Shown one piece after another: positions 42,838-52,200 of a stretch of 64,000 nt of DNA. Under the pieces are notes generated by a model that was not told where the DNA came from, did no database searches, and worked only from the letters and a program-made list of their open reading frames with translations. A program made the position numbers and the translations under genes. Each line of letters opens with the position of its first letter. The first letter of the stretch is position 1. This DNA is from Paenibacillus sp. FSL R5-0912 (GTDB lineage: Bacteria > Bacillota > Bacilli > Paenibacillales > Paenibacillaceae). The stretch is taken from assembly GCF_000758605.1 (NCBI RefSeq), contig NZ_CP009282.1, forward strand, positions 186,001 to 250,000, in the 5' to 3' direction.

Positions 42838-45435
42838 GTGGACATTGGAACCCGGGTACACACGATATTCATGCTGGTGGGGGCAACGGAATGCGGAAAA
42901 ACGACATTTGCCAAGGAAGTCCTGATCCCGCAGCTGAAGCTTGCGGATAACTCCAAAGGGCTGCGCACGAATGTGCAGTACCTGTCCTCGGATAGCATCC
43001 GGCAGGACATCTTAGGCTACGATTACGACAAATATGATCAGGTGATGCTGGAGGCGAGCTCGCATACGTTTCAATTGCTGTTTGAGCGGCTGAAGCTGGT
43101 GACCTCCTGGCCGATTAATGCGGAGTTTGTGATTATGGATACGATTGGACTGGCTGAAGATTACCGCAGTAAAGTCCGCGCTATTGCCCAGGAGAACAAT
43201 TACAATCTCGAGGTTATACTGTTCGATTACCGCAAACGGGAGGATTATTACGCCTCGGAGCGGTCGAAGAAGCTGATCTCGGGTCATCTGAACCGGCTGA
43301 GAAAAGAAGTGCTGCCTGTACTGTCCCGCGAAGGCTACAACAAGATCCATAAGGTGCGCGCCAAAGATTTCCTCCTGGAAGGGGAGGCTGAAGGTCAAGG
43401 GCTGCCTAATCCGGACTACCGGGTGATCATTCAGGATTGGGAGACTTACGCAGCCTCGGTACTCCCACAGGATCAAGAGTATATTGTGGTCGGCGATGTC
43501 CATGAGTGTGTTCAAGAGCTTCAGGGGCTGCTGCGCAGCTATGGATATAAAATAGAAGAAGGTATGTTAAGCGCTACAGATAAGCTGGGCAACACAAAGG
43601 TCATTCTTGTAGGTGACTGGATAGATAAAGGCAAGCAGACCCGGGAAATCATAGAGTTTCTATATGACTACCGTGAGCATTTCCTGTTCGTGATCGGCAA
43701 TCATGAGAACTTTGTCTATAAGTATATAAAGGGTGAAATTCAAGGAACCGATCCGGAGCTGCTAAGAACATATTTCGATTCAACCCAGGTGCTGCAAGAG
43801 GACGCTGAGCTCTTCAGTAAATTCTCGTTACTGGTAGAGGATTCTAAGCCCTTTTACCGTTATATCGGTATGCAGGGTCCTTCCTTCTATGTTACGCACG
43901 CGCCTTGCCGCAATAAGTACATTGGGAAGCTGGATACGAATTCGCTGCGCCATCAGCGTAACTTCCGGCTGGACCGTGAAGCTGCATACGAGCAGCAGCT
44001 TGATTTCCTGAAGCAGGAGGCGGTGAGTAATCACCCGTTCCATCTCTTTGGTCATATTGCCGCCAAGCAGACGTTCCGGATCAAGAACAAGCTCCACCTC
44101 GACACGGGAGCCGTACAGGGAAATGGGCTGACGTCTGTCCGCATGTCGTTCAAGCCGTTCTACAAAAGCCATAAATCTCATCAGATTGTGCTGCAGGAAG
44201 AGCTGCCAATGTTGTTCCAGGAAGAGCAGCCCGTATCGCTGCAGGAGCTGGACTACGAAGCTGTGCGCAGACTGCAATATTCTTCACGGAACCGGGTGAA
44301 CTTTATCTCCGGGACGATGTCACCTGCCGATAAGGATGTGGCTGCGGGTGAGCTGGAGTCGCTGCGCAAGGGTCAGGATTATTTCGCTGACCGGCGCGCT
44401 TCTGAGGTTGTCCTGCAGCCCAAGTACATGGGATCACGCTGTAGTGTATACCTCTACCGGGAGATAGAGCAGTGTTATGCGGTCAGCCGTAACGGCTATA
44501 AGGTCAAGGCGGTTGACTTGGCTCCCATCTACGAAGGTTTGCTGCAGAAATTCGGACCGTATATGGCTGAGCAAGGCATTCGTGTGCTTCTGCTGGACGG
44601 GGAGCTGCTGCCGTGGAAGGCGCTGGGGGACGGGCTGATTGAACGCCAGTTCAAGCCGATCGGGAAGGCGCTGGAGACAGAGCTTGAATTCCTCAGACAA
44701 CACGGGTTCGAAGAGTCGCTGGGTAAGCTGATTCAGGATTATGAGGCGAGCGGATTTGAGCAGGATCAGCATCATCTGACCAAAGAAGCACTTAATAGCA
44801 GCTATGGATCTCATGTGTATCAGACGTATAAGAATGTCCGTGACATAAGGGATTCCTACGTGGACCTGGACCAGCGGGACGAAGCTTACCGGGTATATCA
44901 GCAGCAGCTGGAGCTGTATGCGGGTGACGCGGAGCTGGACTACAAACCTTTTGCCATCCTGAAGGAAGTGCTAGAAAGTGGAGATGAACGGATGCCTGAC
45001 GGCCTGACTTCGGAACAATACCGTTTCCTAAATGTCGACGAAATTCTGGTGCTCGACTTGAATGAGCCGGATGCCTACAGTAAGGCAGAGGCGTATTTCG
45101 CAAAAGTAACAGTGGAGAAAGGTATGGAAGGTATCGTCATTAAGCCGGAGCAGGAGCAGCAGGGGGTGGTCCCTTACCTGAAGGTCCGTAATCCGGGCTA
45201 CCTGTCGATCATCTACGGATATGACTACAAGTTCCCCCATAAGTATGCCAAGCTGATGAAGCAGAAGAATATCGCTCCCAAGCTGCGCACGTCCTTAGCC
45301 GAGCACCGGCTGGGCCGGCAACTGCTGGAGGTAAAGCTGGAGGAGATTTCGGCCGATAACGCGGTTTATAAGCAGCTTGCGGCCAACCTCTTGTTTGAGG
45401 TAACGAAGGAGAAGGAGATGGACCCGCGGTTGTAG
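42838..45435 (+). CDS. pnkp: Polynucleotide kinase-phosphatase-ligase Pnkp (RNA repair)
   Basis: GTG 42838 follows AAAGGAGGAATAGACA, four bases after the hen1 stop. The 865-residue protein contains all three domains: kinase (about 1-170, P-loop GATECGKTT), metallophosphatase (about 213-430: VVGDVHECVQEL, LVGDWIDKGKQT, VIGNHEN, THAPC, LFGHIA) and nucleotidyl ligase (about 480-865: KYMGSRCSVYL with the nucleophile Lys near 528, EGIVIKPE, LKVRNPGYL). Pnkp heals both ends of ribotoxin-cut RNA and, activated by Hen1, seals them. With hen1 and rlaP it makes a complete RNA-repair operon, an answer to tRNA-cutting toxins. Confidence 0.95.
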   Translation: MDIGTRVHTIFMLVGATECGKTTFAKEVLIPQLKLADNSKGLRTNVQYLSSDSIRQDILGYDYDKYDQVMLEASSHTFQLLFERLKLVTSWPINAEFVIMDTIGLAEDYRSKVRAIAQENNYNLEVILFDYRKREDYYASERSKKLISGHLNRLRKEVLPVLSREGYNKIHKVRAKDFLLEGEAEGQGLPNPDYRVIIQDWETYAASVLPQDQEYIVVGDVHECVQELQGLLRSYGYKIEEGMLSATDKLGNTKVILVGDWIDKGKQTREIIEFLYDYREHFLFVIGNHENFVYKYIKGEIQGTDPELLRTYFDSTQVLQEDAELFSKFSLLVEDSKPFYRYIGMQGPSFYVTHAPCRNKYIGKLDTNSLRHQRNFRLDREAAYEQQLDFLKQEAVSNHPFHLFGHIAAKQTFRIKNKLHLDTGAVQGNGLTSVRMSFKPFYKSHKSHQIVLQEELPMLFQEEQPVSLQELDYEAVRRLQYSSRNRVNFISGTMSPADKDVAAGELESLRKGQDYFADRRASEVVLQPKYMGSRCSVYLYREIEQCYAVSRNGYKVKAVDLAPIYEGLLQKFGPYMAEQGIRVLLLDGELLPWKALGDGLIERQFKPIGKALETELEFLRQHGFEESLGKLIQDYEASGFEQDQHHLTKEALNSSYGSHVYQTYKNVRDIRDSYVDLDQRDEAYRVYQQQLELYAGDAELDYKPFAILKEVLESGDERMPDGLTSEQYRFLNVDEILVLDLNEPDAYSKAEAYFAKVTVEKGMEGIVIKPEQEQQGVVPYLKVRNPGYLSIIYGYDYKFPHKYAKLMKQKNIAPKLRTSLAEHRLGRQLLEVKLEEISADNAVYKQLAANLLFEVTKEKEMDPRL

Positions 45436-45450
45436 CGGGGAGGTTAGGGC

Positions 45451-45483
45451 AGACTGCCGGGAACTTCCCGGCGGTCTTATTTG
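45451..45483 (+). terminator. Terminator of the RNA-repair operon
   Basis: GACTGCCGGG and CCCGGCGGTC form a near-perfect stem with an AACTT loop, followed by TTATTTGT. Confidence 0.85.
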
Positions 45484-45607
45484 TGTCTGGGGAGCAGGAG
45501 GAATGTCTCTCCTGAAACAAACAGACGAATATATGCAAGAAAACGTAGAATGGTGGTCATTGCTCCTTTTTGATACTAATATGAAATCTGAGAGGAGGCA
45601 GCGCAGC

Positions 45608-46057
45608 TTGGATATTATTTTTGAAGCGGAATCAGGTATGGGGCAAGGAATTGCGAAAATAGTCACCCACCCGGCTGAACAGGGGCTTTGGGGGAATATC
45701 GAAGCAGCCATTCAGGCGGCGGAGAGACGGATCGTGGTAATCAACGCCAAGAACGACCGGAATGTTACGATTGTGACCAGCACCATTGCAGTTATAGAGC
45801 CGGAAGGCCGGATGTGCAGTGTACGTGTTATTACCGGAGAAATGTTTCTGCTGAATACACGGTTGAAATTCGCATTGGAAGTGCTGGATTCACCCCGGTT
45901 CATGAAAATCAATAATCAGACCATCATCAACACCAGCTACATTAAAGAATTCTCAGCGACAGATAATGCCCGGATAAAAGTGAATTTGACAGATGGTTCA
46001 TATTATTATGTCAGCCGTTACTATATGAATAATTTCAGGAGGAGTTATCATGGCTAA
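45608..46057 (+). CDS. LytTR DNA-binding domain protein
   Basis: A TTG start at 45608 (MDIIFEAESGMGQGIAKIV) lies nine bases after AGGAGG and gives 149 residues, the normal size of this class; the open frame back to 45503 has no ribosome site. The C-terminal 95 residues form a LytTR domain: GEMFLLNTRLKFALEVLDSP, FMKINNQTIINTSYIKEF and YYYVSRYYMNNFR. Such short LytTR proteins pair with a DUF3021 membrane protein and control themselves and nearby transport genes. It overlaps the next gene by eight bases, which fits this pairing. Confidence 0.9.
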   Translation: MDIIFEAESGMGQGIAKIVTHPAEQGLWGNIEAAIQAAERRIVVINAKNDRNVTIVTSTIAVIEPEGRMCSVRVITGEMFLLNTRLKFALEVLDSPRFMKINNQTIINTSYIKEFSATDNARIKVNLTDGSYYYVSRYYMNNFRRSYHG

Positions 46058-46460
46058 TCAATTGAAACAGTCGTTTTTTCAGGTGTTCACCTTAACTTCG
46101 TTATGGATCACGCTGCTGCTTACGGTCTTCTTCAGGGAGCAATCACTGGACATGCTGTATCTCTGGCGGCTTGCGGGTATCGCTGTTATTGCTGCGGGGA
46201 TCTTCGGAGTTATGTACAATGTGCTGTGGAATCATTTCACGCTACGGCCGCTGTGGAACATTCTTATTTCTTCGACCCTCAGTATAACAGGCGGAATGGG
46301 TATGGTGTGGCTGTTCTCTGTAGATATGTTCAACCATATCAGACCATGGCTGCCTGCAATGCTGCTGTTATCCGTTGTCCTGCATACAATTGCGTTCTAC
46401 TTCTATGCCAGAGTGAACAGTAAGAAGCAAGCTGCGGAGTTAAATAAGATATTGAAGTAG
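46050..46460 (+). CDS. DUF3021 family membrane protein
   Basis: The 136-residue protein has four membrane spans (about 15-33, 42-62, 70-92, 98-120) and a basic end (NSKKQAAELNKILK). AGGAGG stands eight bases before ATG, inside the end of the LytTR gene. DUF3021 proteins are regularly encoded next to LytTR regulators and are thought to hold them at the membrane until a signal comes; the ligand is unknown. There is no ABC exporter here, which is often seen with such pairs. Confidence 0.87.
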   Translation: MANQLKQSFFQVFTLTSLWITLLLTVFFREQSLDMLYLWRLAGIAVIAAGIFGVMYNVLWNHFTLRPLWNILISSTLSITGGMGMVWLFSVDMFNHIRPWLPAMLLLSVVLHTIAFYFYARVNSKKQAAELNKILK

Positions 46461-46503
46461 ACCGGAGCCTACGGGGGGCACAGAGAAAATGTCTGCTATA
46501 CCG

Positions 46504-46540
46504 CAAAAAGAAAGAGAGCGTCCGTAACCGGTCCGCTCTC
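46504..46540 (-). terminator. Terminator of the GH94 gene
   Basis: Read on the minus strand, GAGAGCGGACC and the matching CGCTCTC form a stem followed by TTTCTTTTTG. On the plus strand it could also end the DUF3021 transcript, though less well. Confidence 0.75.
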
Positions 46541-46574
46541 CTTGTCGATCCCTAACGTTATTCCATAACAAACG

Positions 46575-48956
46575 TTACCCCATAACAACCAGGACATCGT
46601 TCTCTGCCGCCAATTGGGAAGCCGGAATCAGGTCGCCCTGAATTTCTACGCCGTTAATGACGATATGCGATACCCCTTTTTGCACGCCGTTCTTGTTCTC
46701 AACCTGGATGTTCAGCTTCTTGCCGCGGAATTCCCGTACCATAGAGAATTCTGTCCAGTCGGAAGGGACGCACGGATTCAGGCGGAGGCCATCCTTCTGC
46801 GGTTGAACCCCCATAATGCCTTCTGCCAGAGCGACCATCACGGTTGAGGCGGTGCCGGTGAGCCAGTGCACATGCGCCCGTCCTTGGTACGGGCTGTCTT
46901 TGGATTCAACGAACTGGCCATGTACGTAAGGCTCCAGCTTGCGGATTTCGGCCTGATCGTTCATGCTGGCCGGACTGCAGTTCAGGAAATACTCGAACGC
47001 GCGTTCACCGTTGCCGATCATCGTCTCCGCCAGAATGAGCCAGCCCTGCGGTTGGCTGAAGATGCCGCCGTTTTCCTTAGTTGAGGCGTTGAACAAGGCC
47101 ATCAATGCTACCGGCAGACCATATTTCCGGAACGGTGGATAGAACAGCATTGTGCCGTAATCTGTCCGTAGATTCTCGTACACTTTATCCATGGAGAGCT
47201 TCGCCTGTTCAGGGCGGGCTGCACCGCTTAATACAGACCAGCTTTGCGGATTCAGCCAAATTTTACCTTCATCGTTCTCCCAGGAACCGATAGTATAGTT
47301 ATCTTCAGTGAAGCCGCGGACGAACTGATCGTTCTCCCAGGCATGCTTTTGAATATTCCCGTCCAGTTCGTCGAGCAGGCCTTGTGCCCACTCTACATCT
47401 TCAGGTTTGTTCTTATTCTGCGCGATGTCCATGAATATTTTGAAGCCCATGTACAGCTGGAAGGCGACGAACAGCGATTCACCCTTGGCGCCGAGACGCA
47501 GACAGTCGTTCCAGTCGGCATGCAACCCAACCGGCATACCATGTGCTCCCATACGGTCCAGACTGAACTGAAGGGCCTGGCGGAGATGTCCGTAGACCGT
47601 ATCCTCGCCTTTATCCGAATAAGGCACCACTTCATCCGTAAAGTCCCAGTTACCGCTTTCGTTTAAGTATTTGATAACCGTCGGGAACAGCCACAGGGCA
47701 TCATCGGCGCGATAATGGGGATGACCGGTCTCCCGCACGTATTCCGGATCTTCCGGGGTGCCTTCATGGCCCGGATTGTGATCAAATTTAACGAGTGGCA
47801 GGCCGCCGCCGTTGGAGACCTGGGCAGAAATCATCAGTCTCAGGCGCACAAGCGCCATCTCATGGTCCAGATGGATGATGCCTTGAATATCCTGCACGGT
47901 ATCCCGGTAACCGAGCCCGTTACGCAGACCGGAGTACTGGAAGGAGGCTGCACGCGACCAGATGAAGGTAATGAAGCACTGGTAAGCATTCCAGGTGTTG
48001 ATCATATGGTTCAGATTGTCGCTCGGGGTCTGGACCTGGAAACGGTTAAGCTTGCTGTGCCAGAACGCCTTCAGTTCTTCGAGCTCCTTCTCTACCACAG
48101 ACAGATCCTTATAGTGGCTGAGAATTTCAGCCGCACCCTGCTCATCATACTGTCCCAGCAGGAAGGCGACTTCCTTCTCTTCTCCCGGCTGCAGCTCCAC
48201 ATTGATCTGCAGGGCGCCGCAGGCATTGGCGTTGTAGTTCAGCGAGTTCGAGCATTGACCGTTCTCCACGGAGACCGGATTCCCGTAACTGTGGTAATCA
48301 CCCAGGAACGTGTCTCTGTCTCCGTCGTAACCGGCAACCTCCGCACCGGCAGCGCCGAAGAATCTCCAGCTCTGCTCTCCCTGTATATTCTCATTGATTA
48401 CCTGGAGGATCTTATTGTTCTTGTAATAGGTCCGGGAAATAAACAGAGTGTACTGCAGGTTGACGGTATCCTGCTCATAGTTGTTATCGTTAGTGAATTC
48501 AGCGAAGCCGAAGAGGGCCAGCTTCCGGGCAGCGGGGCCATCATTGCGGATCTTCATACGCCATACTTCATAGGTTTTGTTCAGCGGTACATAGTATAAG
48601 GACTCTGTATGAATGTTATCGTAGTCTGAGACGATGTTCGTGTATCCGGTTCCATGATGGCATACGGACTTATACTGGTCCAGGTCTTTACCCACCGGCT
48701 GCCAGGAACCGGACCAATAGTCCCCGTTCTCTAAATCTTTGACGTAAATGTAGCGTCCCGGCTCGTCCTTCGAGTTGAAATGGTAGCGGAGATGCCGTCC
48801 GTTGGCCCCGGATTTCACGAAGCTGTAGCCTCCGGCATTTCCCGAGATAATCGCGCCGTATTCTGGCGAGCCAAGATAGTTGGCCCAAGGTGCAGGTGTA
48901 TTAGGCTTCGTAATGAGATACTCTTTGTTTTTTTCGTCAAAATGACCGTATTGCAT
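46575..48956 (-). CDS. GH94 family disaccharide phosphorylase
   Basis: The start MQYGHFDEKNKEYLITKPNT (ATG 48956) lies seven bases after AGGAGG, giving 793 residues, the usual size for GH94. An N-terminal beta-sandwich (about 1-275), linker helices and an (alpha/alpha)6 barrel (about 310-725) are recognisable. The catalytic Asp sits in GLHADWNDCLRLGAKGES; RNGLGYRDTVQD and WNPQSW-like stretches line the pocket. Known relatives split cellobiose, chitobiose or glucosyl-glucuronate with phosphate. DWNDC rather than DWNDG suggests the enzyme is not a plain cellobiose phosphorylase. It is a single-gene unit with a palindromic operator before it. Confidence 0.9.
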   Translation of the reverse strand: MQYGHFDEKNKEYLITKPNTPAPWANYLGSPEYGAIISGNAGGYSFVKSGANGRHLRYHFNSKDEPGRYIYVKDLENGDYWSGSWQPVGKDLDQYKSVCHHGTGYTNIVSDYDNIHTESLYYVPLNKTYEVWRMKIRNDGPAARKLALFGFAEFTNDNNYEQDTVNLQYTLFISRTYYKNNKILQVINENIQGEQSWRFFGAAGAEVAGYDGDRDTFLGDYHSYGNPVSVENGQCSNSLNYNANACGALQINVELQPGEEKEVAFLLGQYDEQGAAEILSHYKDLSVVEKELEELKAFWHSKLNRFQVQTPSDNLNHMINTWNAYQCFITFIWSRAASFQYSGLRNGLGYRDTVQDIQGIIHLDHEMALVRLRLMISAQVSNGGGLPLVKFDHNPGHEGTPEDPEYVRETGHPHYRADDALWLFPTVIKYLNESGNWDFTDEVVPYSDKGEDTVYGHLRQALQFSLDRMGAHGMPVGLHADWNDCLRLGAKGESLFVAFQLYMGFKIFMDIAQNKNKPEDVEWAQGLLDELDGNIQKHAWENDQFVRGFTEDNYTIGSWENDEGKIWLNPQSWSVLSGAARPEQAKLSMDKVYENLRTDYGTMLFYPPFRKYGLPVALMALFNASTKENGGIFSQPQGWLILAETMIGNGERAFEYFLNCSPASMNDQAEIRKLEPYVHGQFVESKDSPYQGRAHVHWLTGTASTVMVALAEGIMGVQPQKDGLRLNPCVPSDWTEFSMVREFRGKKLNIQVENKNGVQKGVSHIVINGVEIQGDLIPASQLAAENDVLVVMG

Positions 48957-48994
48957 AACCATTCCTCCTACAAAGTGGATGACAGGCAGGAGTA

Positions 48995-49008
48995 TGAACG
49001 CGCGTTCA
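48995..49008. promoter_or_regulatory. 14-bp palindromic operator before the GH94 gene
   Basis: TGAACGCGCGTTCA is a perfect palindrome with a central CG, the style of LacI-family operators. It lies about 40 bp before the start codon and just downstream of the likely transcription start, so it should repress. GAAC-N4-GTTC also fits the LexA core, but the outer bases do not. Confidence 0.6.
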
Positions 49009-49037
49009 CAAACAGCCGAAGAACCCCGCCTTATTCC

Positions 49038-49043
49038 ATTATA
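49038..49043 (-). promoter_or_regulatory. -10 box of the GH94 promoter
   Basis: On the minus strand TATAAT stands about 30 bp before the palindrome. A -35 at the right distance is weak (TTCATA at 18 bp). Confidence 0.45.
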
Positions 49044-49207
49044 ATACAATTCTTGCTCGCCTATGAATCTTTTTATAGCTGTTTAGTATGTTGGAGCTGG
49101 GTAAGCTCAAGGTTATGATTACATGGAGATTAAGCATAGAAAATATTGGTGTTATATCGTATGATCAAATTTGGTGAATAACCAAAAATGTGTAAGGGGC
49201 GTCGTTC

Positions 49208-52200
49208 ATGAAAAAAGGAAAGAATGTTTTGGTTTTACTGCTAGTATTGCTAGTAATGGTTAACACACTGGGGGTTGGGGCTCCAGCAGCCAGTGCAGAT
49301 TCATCAACGGCGTCCCTGGAACTTTCCCTTCCTGCTAATTTGACAGACTGGATTTTGGACGAAGATGCGGGTTATATCTATGCGATTTCCAGCACCGAGA
49401 ACACTCTTTATTTTATCCGGCTCAGTGATCTCAAGATCGAGAAAACGCTGAACGTAGGTTCTAACCCGTCCTATATTGCAAGGGATGGACATTCTTTGCA
49501 GGTTGTACTTTCCGGAGCAACGCTGATCAAGACAGTTGACCTCTCCACGCAACAAGTTTCGGATACGATTATTACCACCGGAATGCCTGATTCGGTAGCG
49601 GCCACTTCCAATTATCTGTTCTATAGTACTAATTCAGGGCAAATATATAAATATGATAAAACTACAAAAGAAAACTGCTTACTATTGTTTGATCCTTCTA
49701 TGTACTCTGATAATTTGGCTTTAGCAGTTGATGAGGTGTCTAGCACCTTATATGTGGGACAGTTAACGTCATATGCAGGGATAACAGCGATTAACGCCGA
49801 GACGGGTGCAAAGCTAAGTGAAGACATTGATGATGATATGGAGATCGGAGGGTCCGCTTACTCTATCAAACATATTTTTATGGATGAGCACTCTGTATAT
49901 TTTGGGGGCCATCAGTTTAATAAACAGAATTTGACTGAGACGACCGGCACCTATATTAGAGCAAATGACGATTATACTTATCTCGAATCGGTTATATTGG
50001 GTATTTCAGATGCCTACGTCCTCACCACACAAGGGGTCTATGATAAAAAGACGTATATGCCGCTGTCTTTATTTCCAACGAATCAAAAGTTTGCCTTGCT
50101 CGATTCAAAAGGACATGCGTATATTGCAGGGGAAGCCAACTGGTATGATAATGCCAAAAAAATCACACGGATGGATATAACACTACCGCAAAGCACCACC
50201 GCACTCTTTACATCAGATGCTTACTCCATCGGAAGCGATCAAGCCATTACAGATTGGGCCACTACGGATAATTCTCCTTATATTTATGCTATTGTGGCAA
50301 GCACCAATGAACTTGTAGTTATCAATAAGAGCAATATGAGTGTAGTACAGAAGATATTCATTGGTTCTAATCCAACTGCTATTAAAATCTTCGAGAACAA
50401 AGCTTATATCATCTTTAAAGGTGAGAACCACATAACTATCGTAGATTTACAGGAGGGTATTCTCTCGCAAGCGGCGATTGCTAAAATTACTACAAAGCAC
50501 TATCCGCTGGATGTCCTCCCTGATCACAAGAATCGAATTCTGTATGATGGTGGAATATTTGCCGGTGGTGTCAGTGTGACGTCAACTGTTTACACCTCGG
50601 TTATGGATGCAGTTTACAACGAAAAGAATGCAGGAATTAGGAATCCGGACAGCTATATATTGGATCCGGATCAAGAGATTCTCTATGGAGCAGATAGCTT
50701 CTCTCTCTATAAATTTGACAGTCAGAATTTTGAGATGAGTGAAAGAAATGACATACAAAGCGGATATTATGAATCGAAGCTCCTTCTTGATGACAATAAT
50801 CTTTATTTGGGCGGTAGAAGGTACGATGCTAGCAAACCTTCCGTACTACACGGGACCTACCCGGAAAGAGTTATTTACGCGCGTGGTAACCTTGTATTCA
50901 GTCATAGTTCTGTTTACGACAGGGATAGTTTTGTAAAAATGTCTGATTTATTAATGTTTGTCCAGCACGCATATGTTGATGACGATCATACCCTTTTCGT
51001 ATCAACGGGTAACCGGTTGTACAAATTTCATAGCTTAGAAGAACTGCAGACAGTCATGAACGAGACACGTTCGCCTTCCAATGCCGTTTTCGTGGATGAA
51101 GATTTGACCGCTGGAAGGGTTAAAGGGTATTTGTACATTGAACCACCGGTTAATCAGGATGGCATTACAGGTTATGCTGCTTACTATCTTGACCAGAATG
51201 GCACACGGCTTAATCGACTAGGGATTTATAAGAAAGAGAACTTATCAAATGACTCCCTTTTTGTTTTTGAAGTAAGTAATTCATACCTGCCCGCAGAAGC
51301 AGCAGGCATCGGAGTATATCCTGTTATCCGTAGCGACAATTACGGAAGTGACGGTACGCTTGGTGTTCATGCAATGACTCCGATCTATGATGCGCCGAGT
51401 TATCTGCCTGTAGACTTTTCAGTTACAGATACGAATCCGGATAACAGTATATTCTCGGGTACAGTCACATGGAAGTCCGGAATAGCAGAGCTGCCGGGTG
51501 TCCGATATTCGTTGTATTTTATTGGTGAAAAAGGTGCGATTGGAGAGGGGCTTGCCTTGGTGAACGGGGGGGAGAAGAGTTACTCCCTTACGATTCCCGC
51601 AACGAATGTACCGGAGGAAGCTTTGGCGCTTGGTATTTTCATTGAGAATGATGAGTTCAAATCACCATTCTATAGCATTGGAATACTGGAAGATAAAGTG
51701 ACAGCGGATATTCCTGTATCGTCTATTACTGTACACAAATATCAGGTGAAGTCGGATGAGATCGTTGTGAATAACCTGGCTGCCGGAGATATTATTCGTG
51801 TATACAATGAGCAGCTAACCAACTTGCTGGGTTACGGTATCGTTGAACCGAATAAGACTACTGTTACAATTACTATTGTGAACCTTGGAAATCCCGGGCA
51901 GAAGCTCCGTATAACCCGGCAAACACTCGATCGCATTGAAAGTATGGGAACTTTAGTCGTTATACCTGCTGTTATTGATGACAGCAAAGGAGAAACTGGC
52001 GGCGGTGGAGGAACTGGCGGTGGTGGAGGAACTGGCGGTGGTGGAGGAACTGGCGGCGGTGGAGGAACTGGCGGCGGTGGAGAAACTGGCGGCGGTGGAG
52101 AAACTGGCGGCGGCGGAGGAACTGGCGGTGGCGGAGGAACTGGCGGTGGTGGTGTCAGCACAGCCCCTGTCTCTGCGGATGACGCCAAGATCGTGACCAC

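Noticed and set aside
48995-49008. LexA box before GH94
   Set aside because: GAAC-N4-GTTC fits the core, but the flanking C and G are T and A and a sugar phosphorylase is no SOS gene; a LacI-type operator is likelier.
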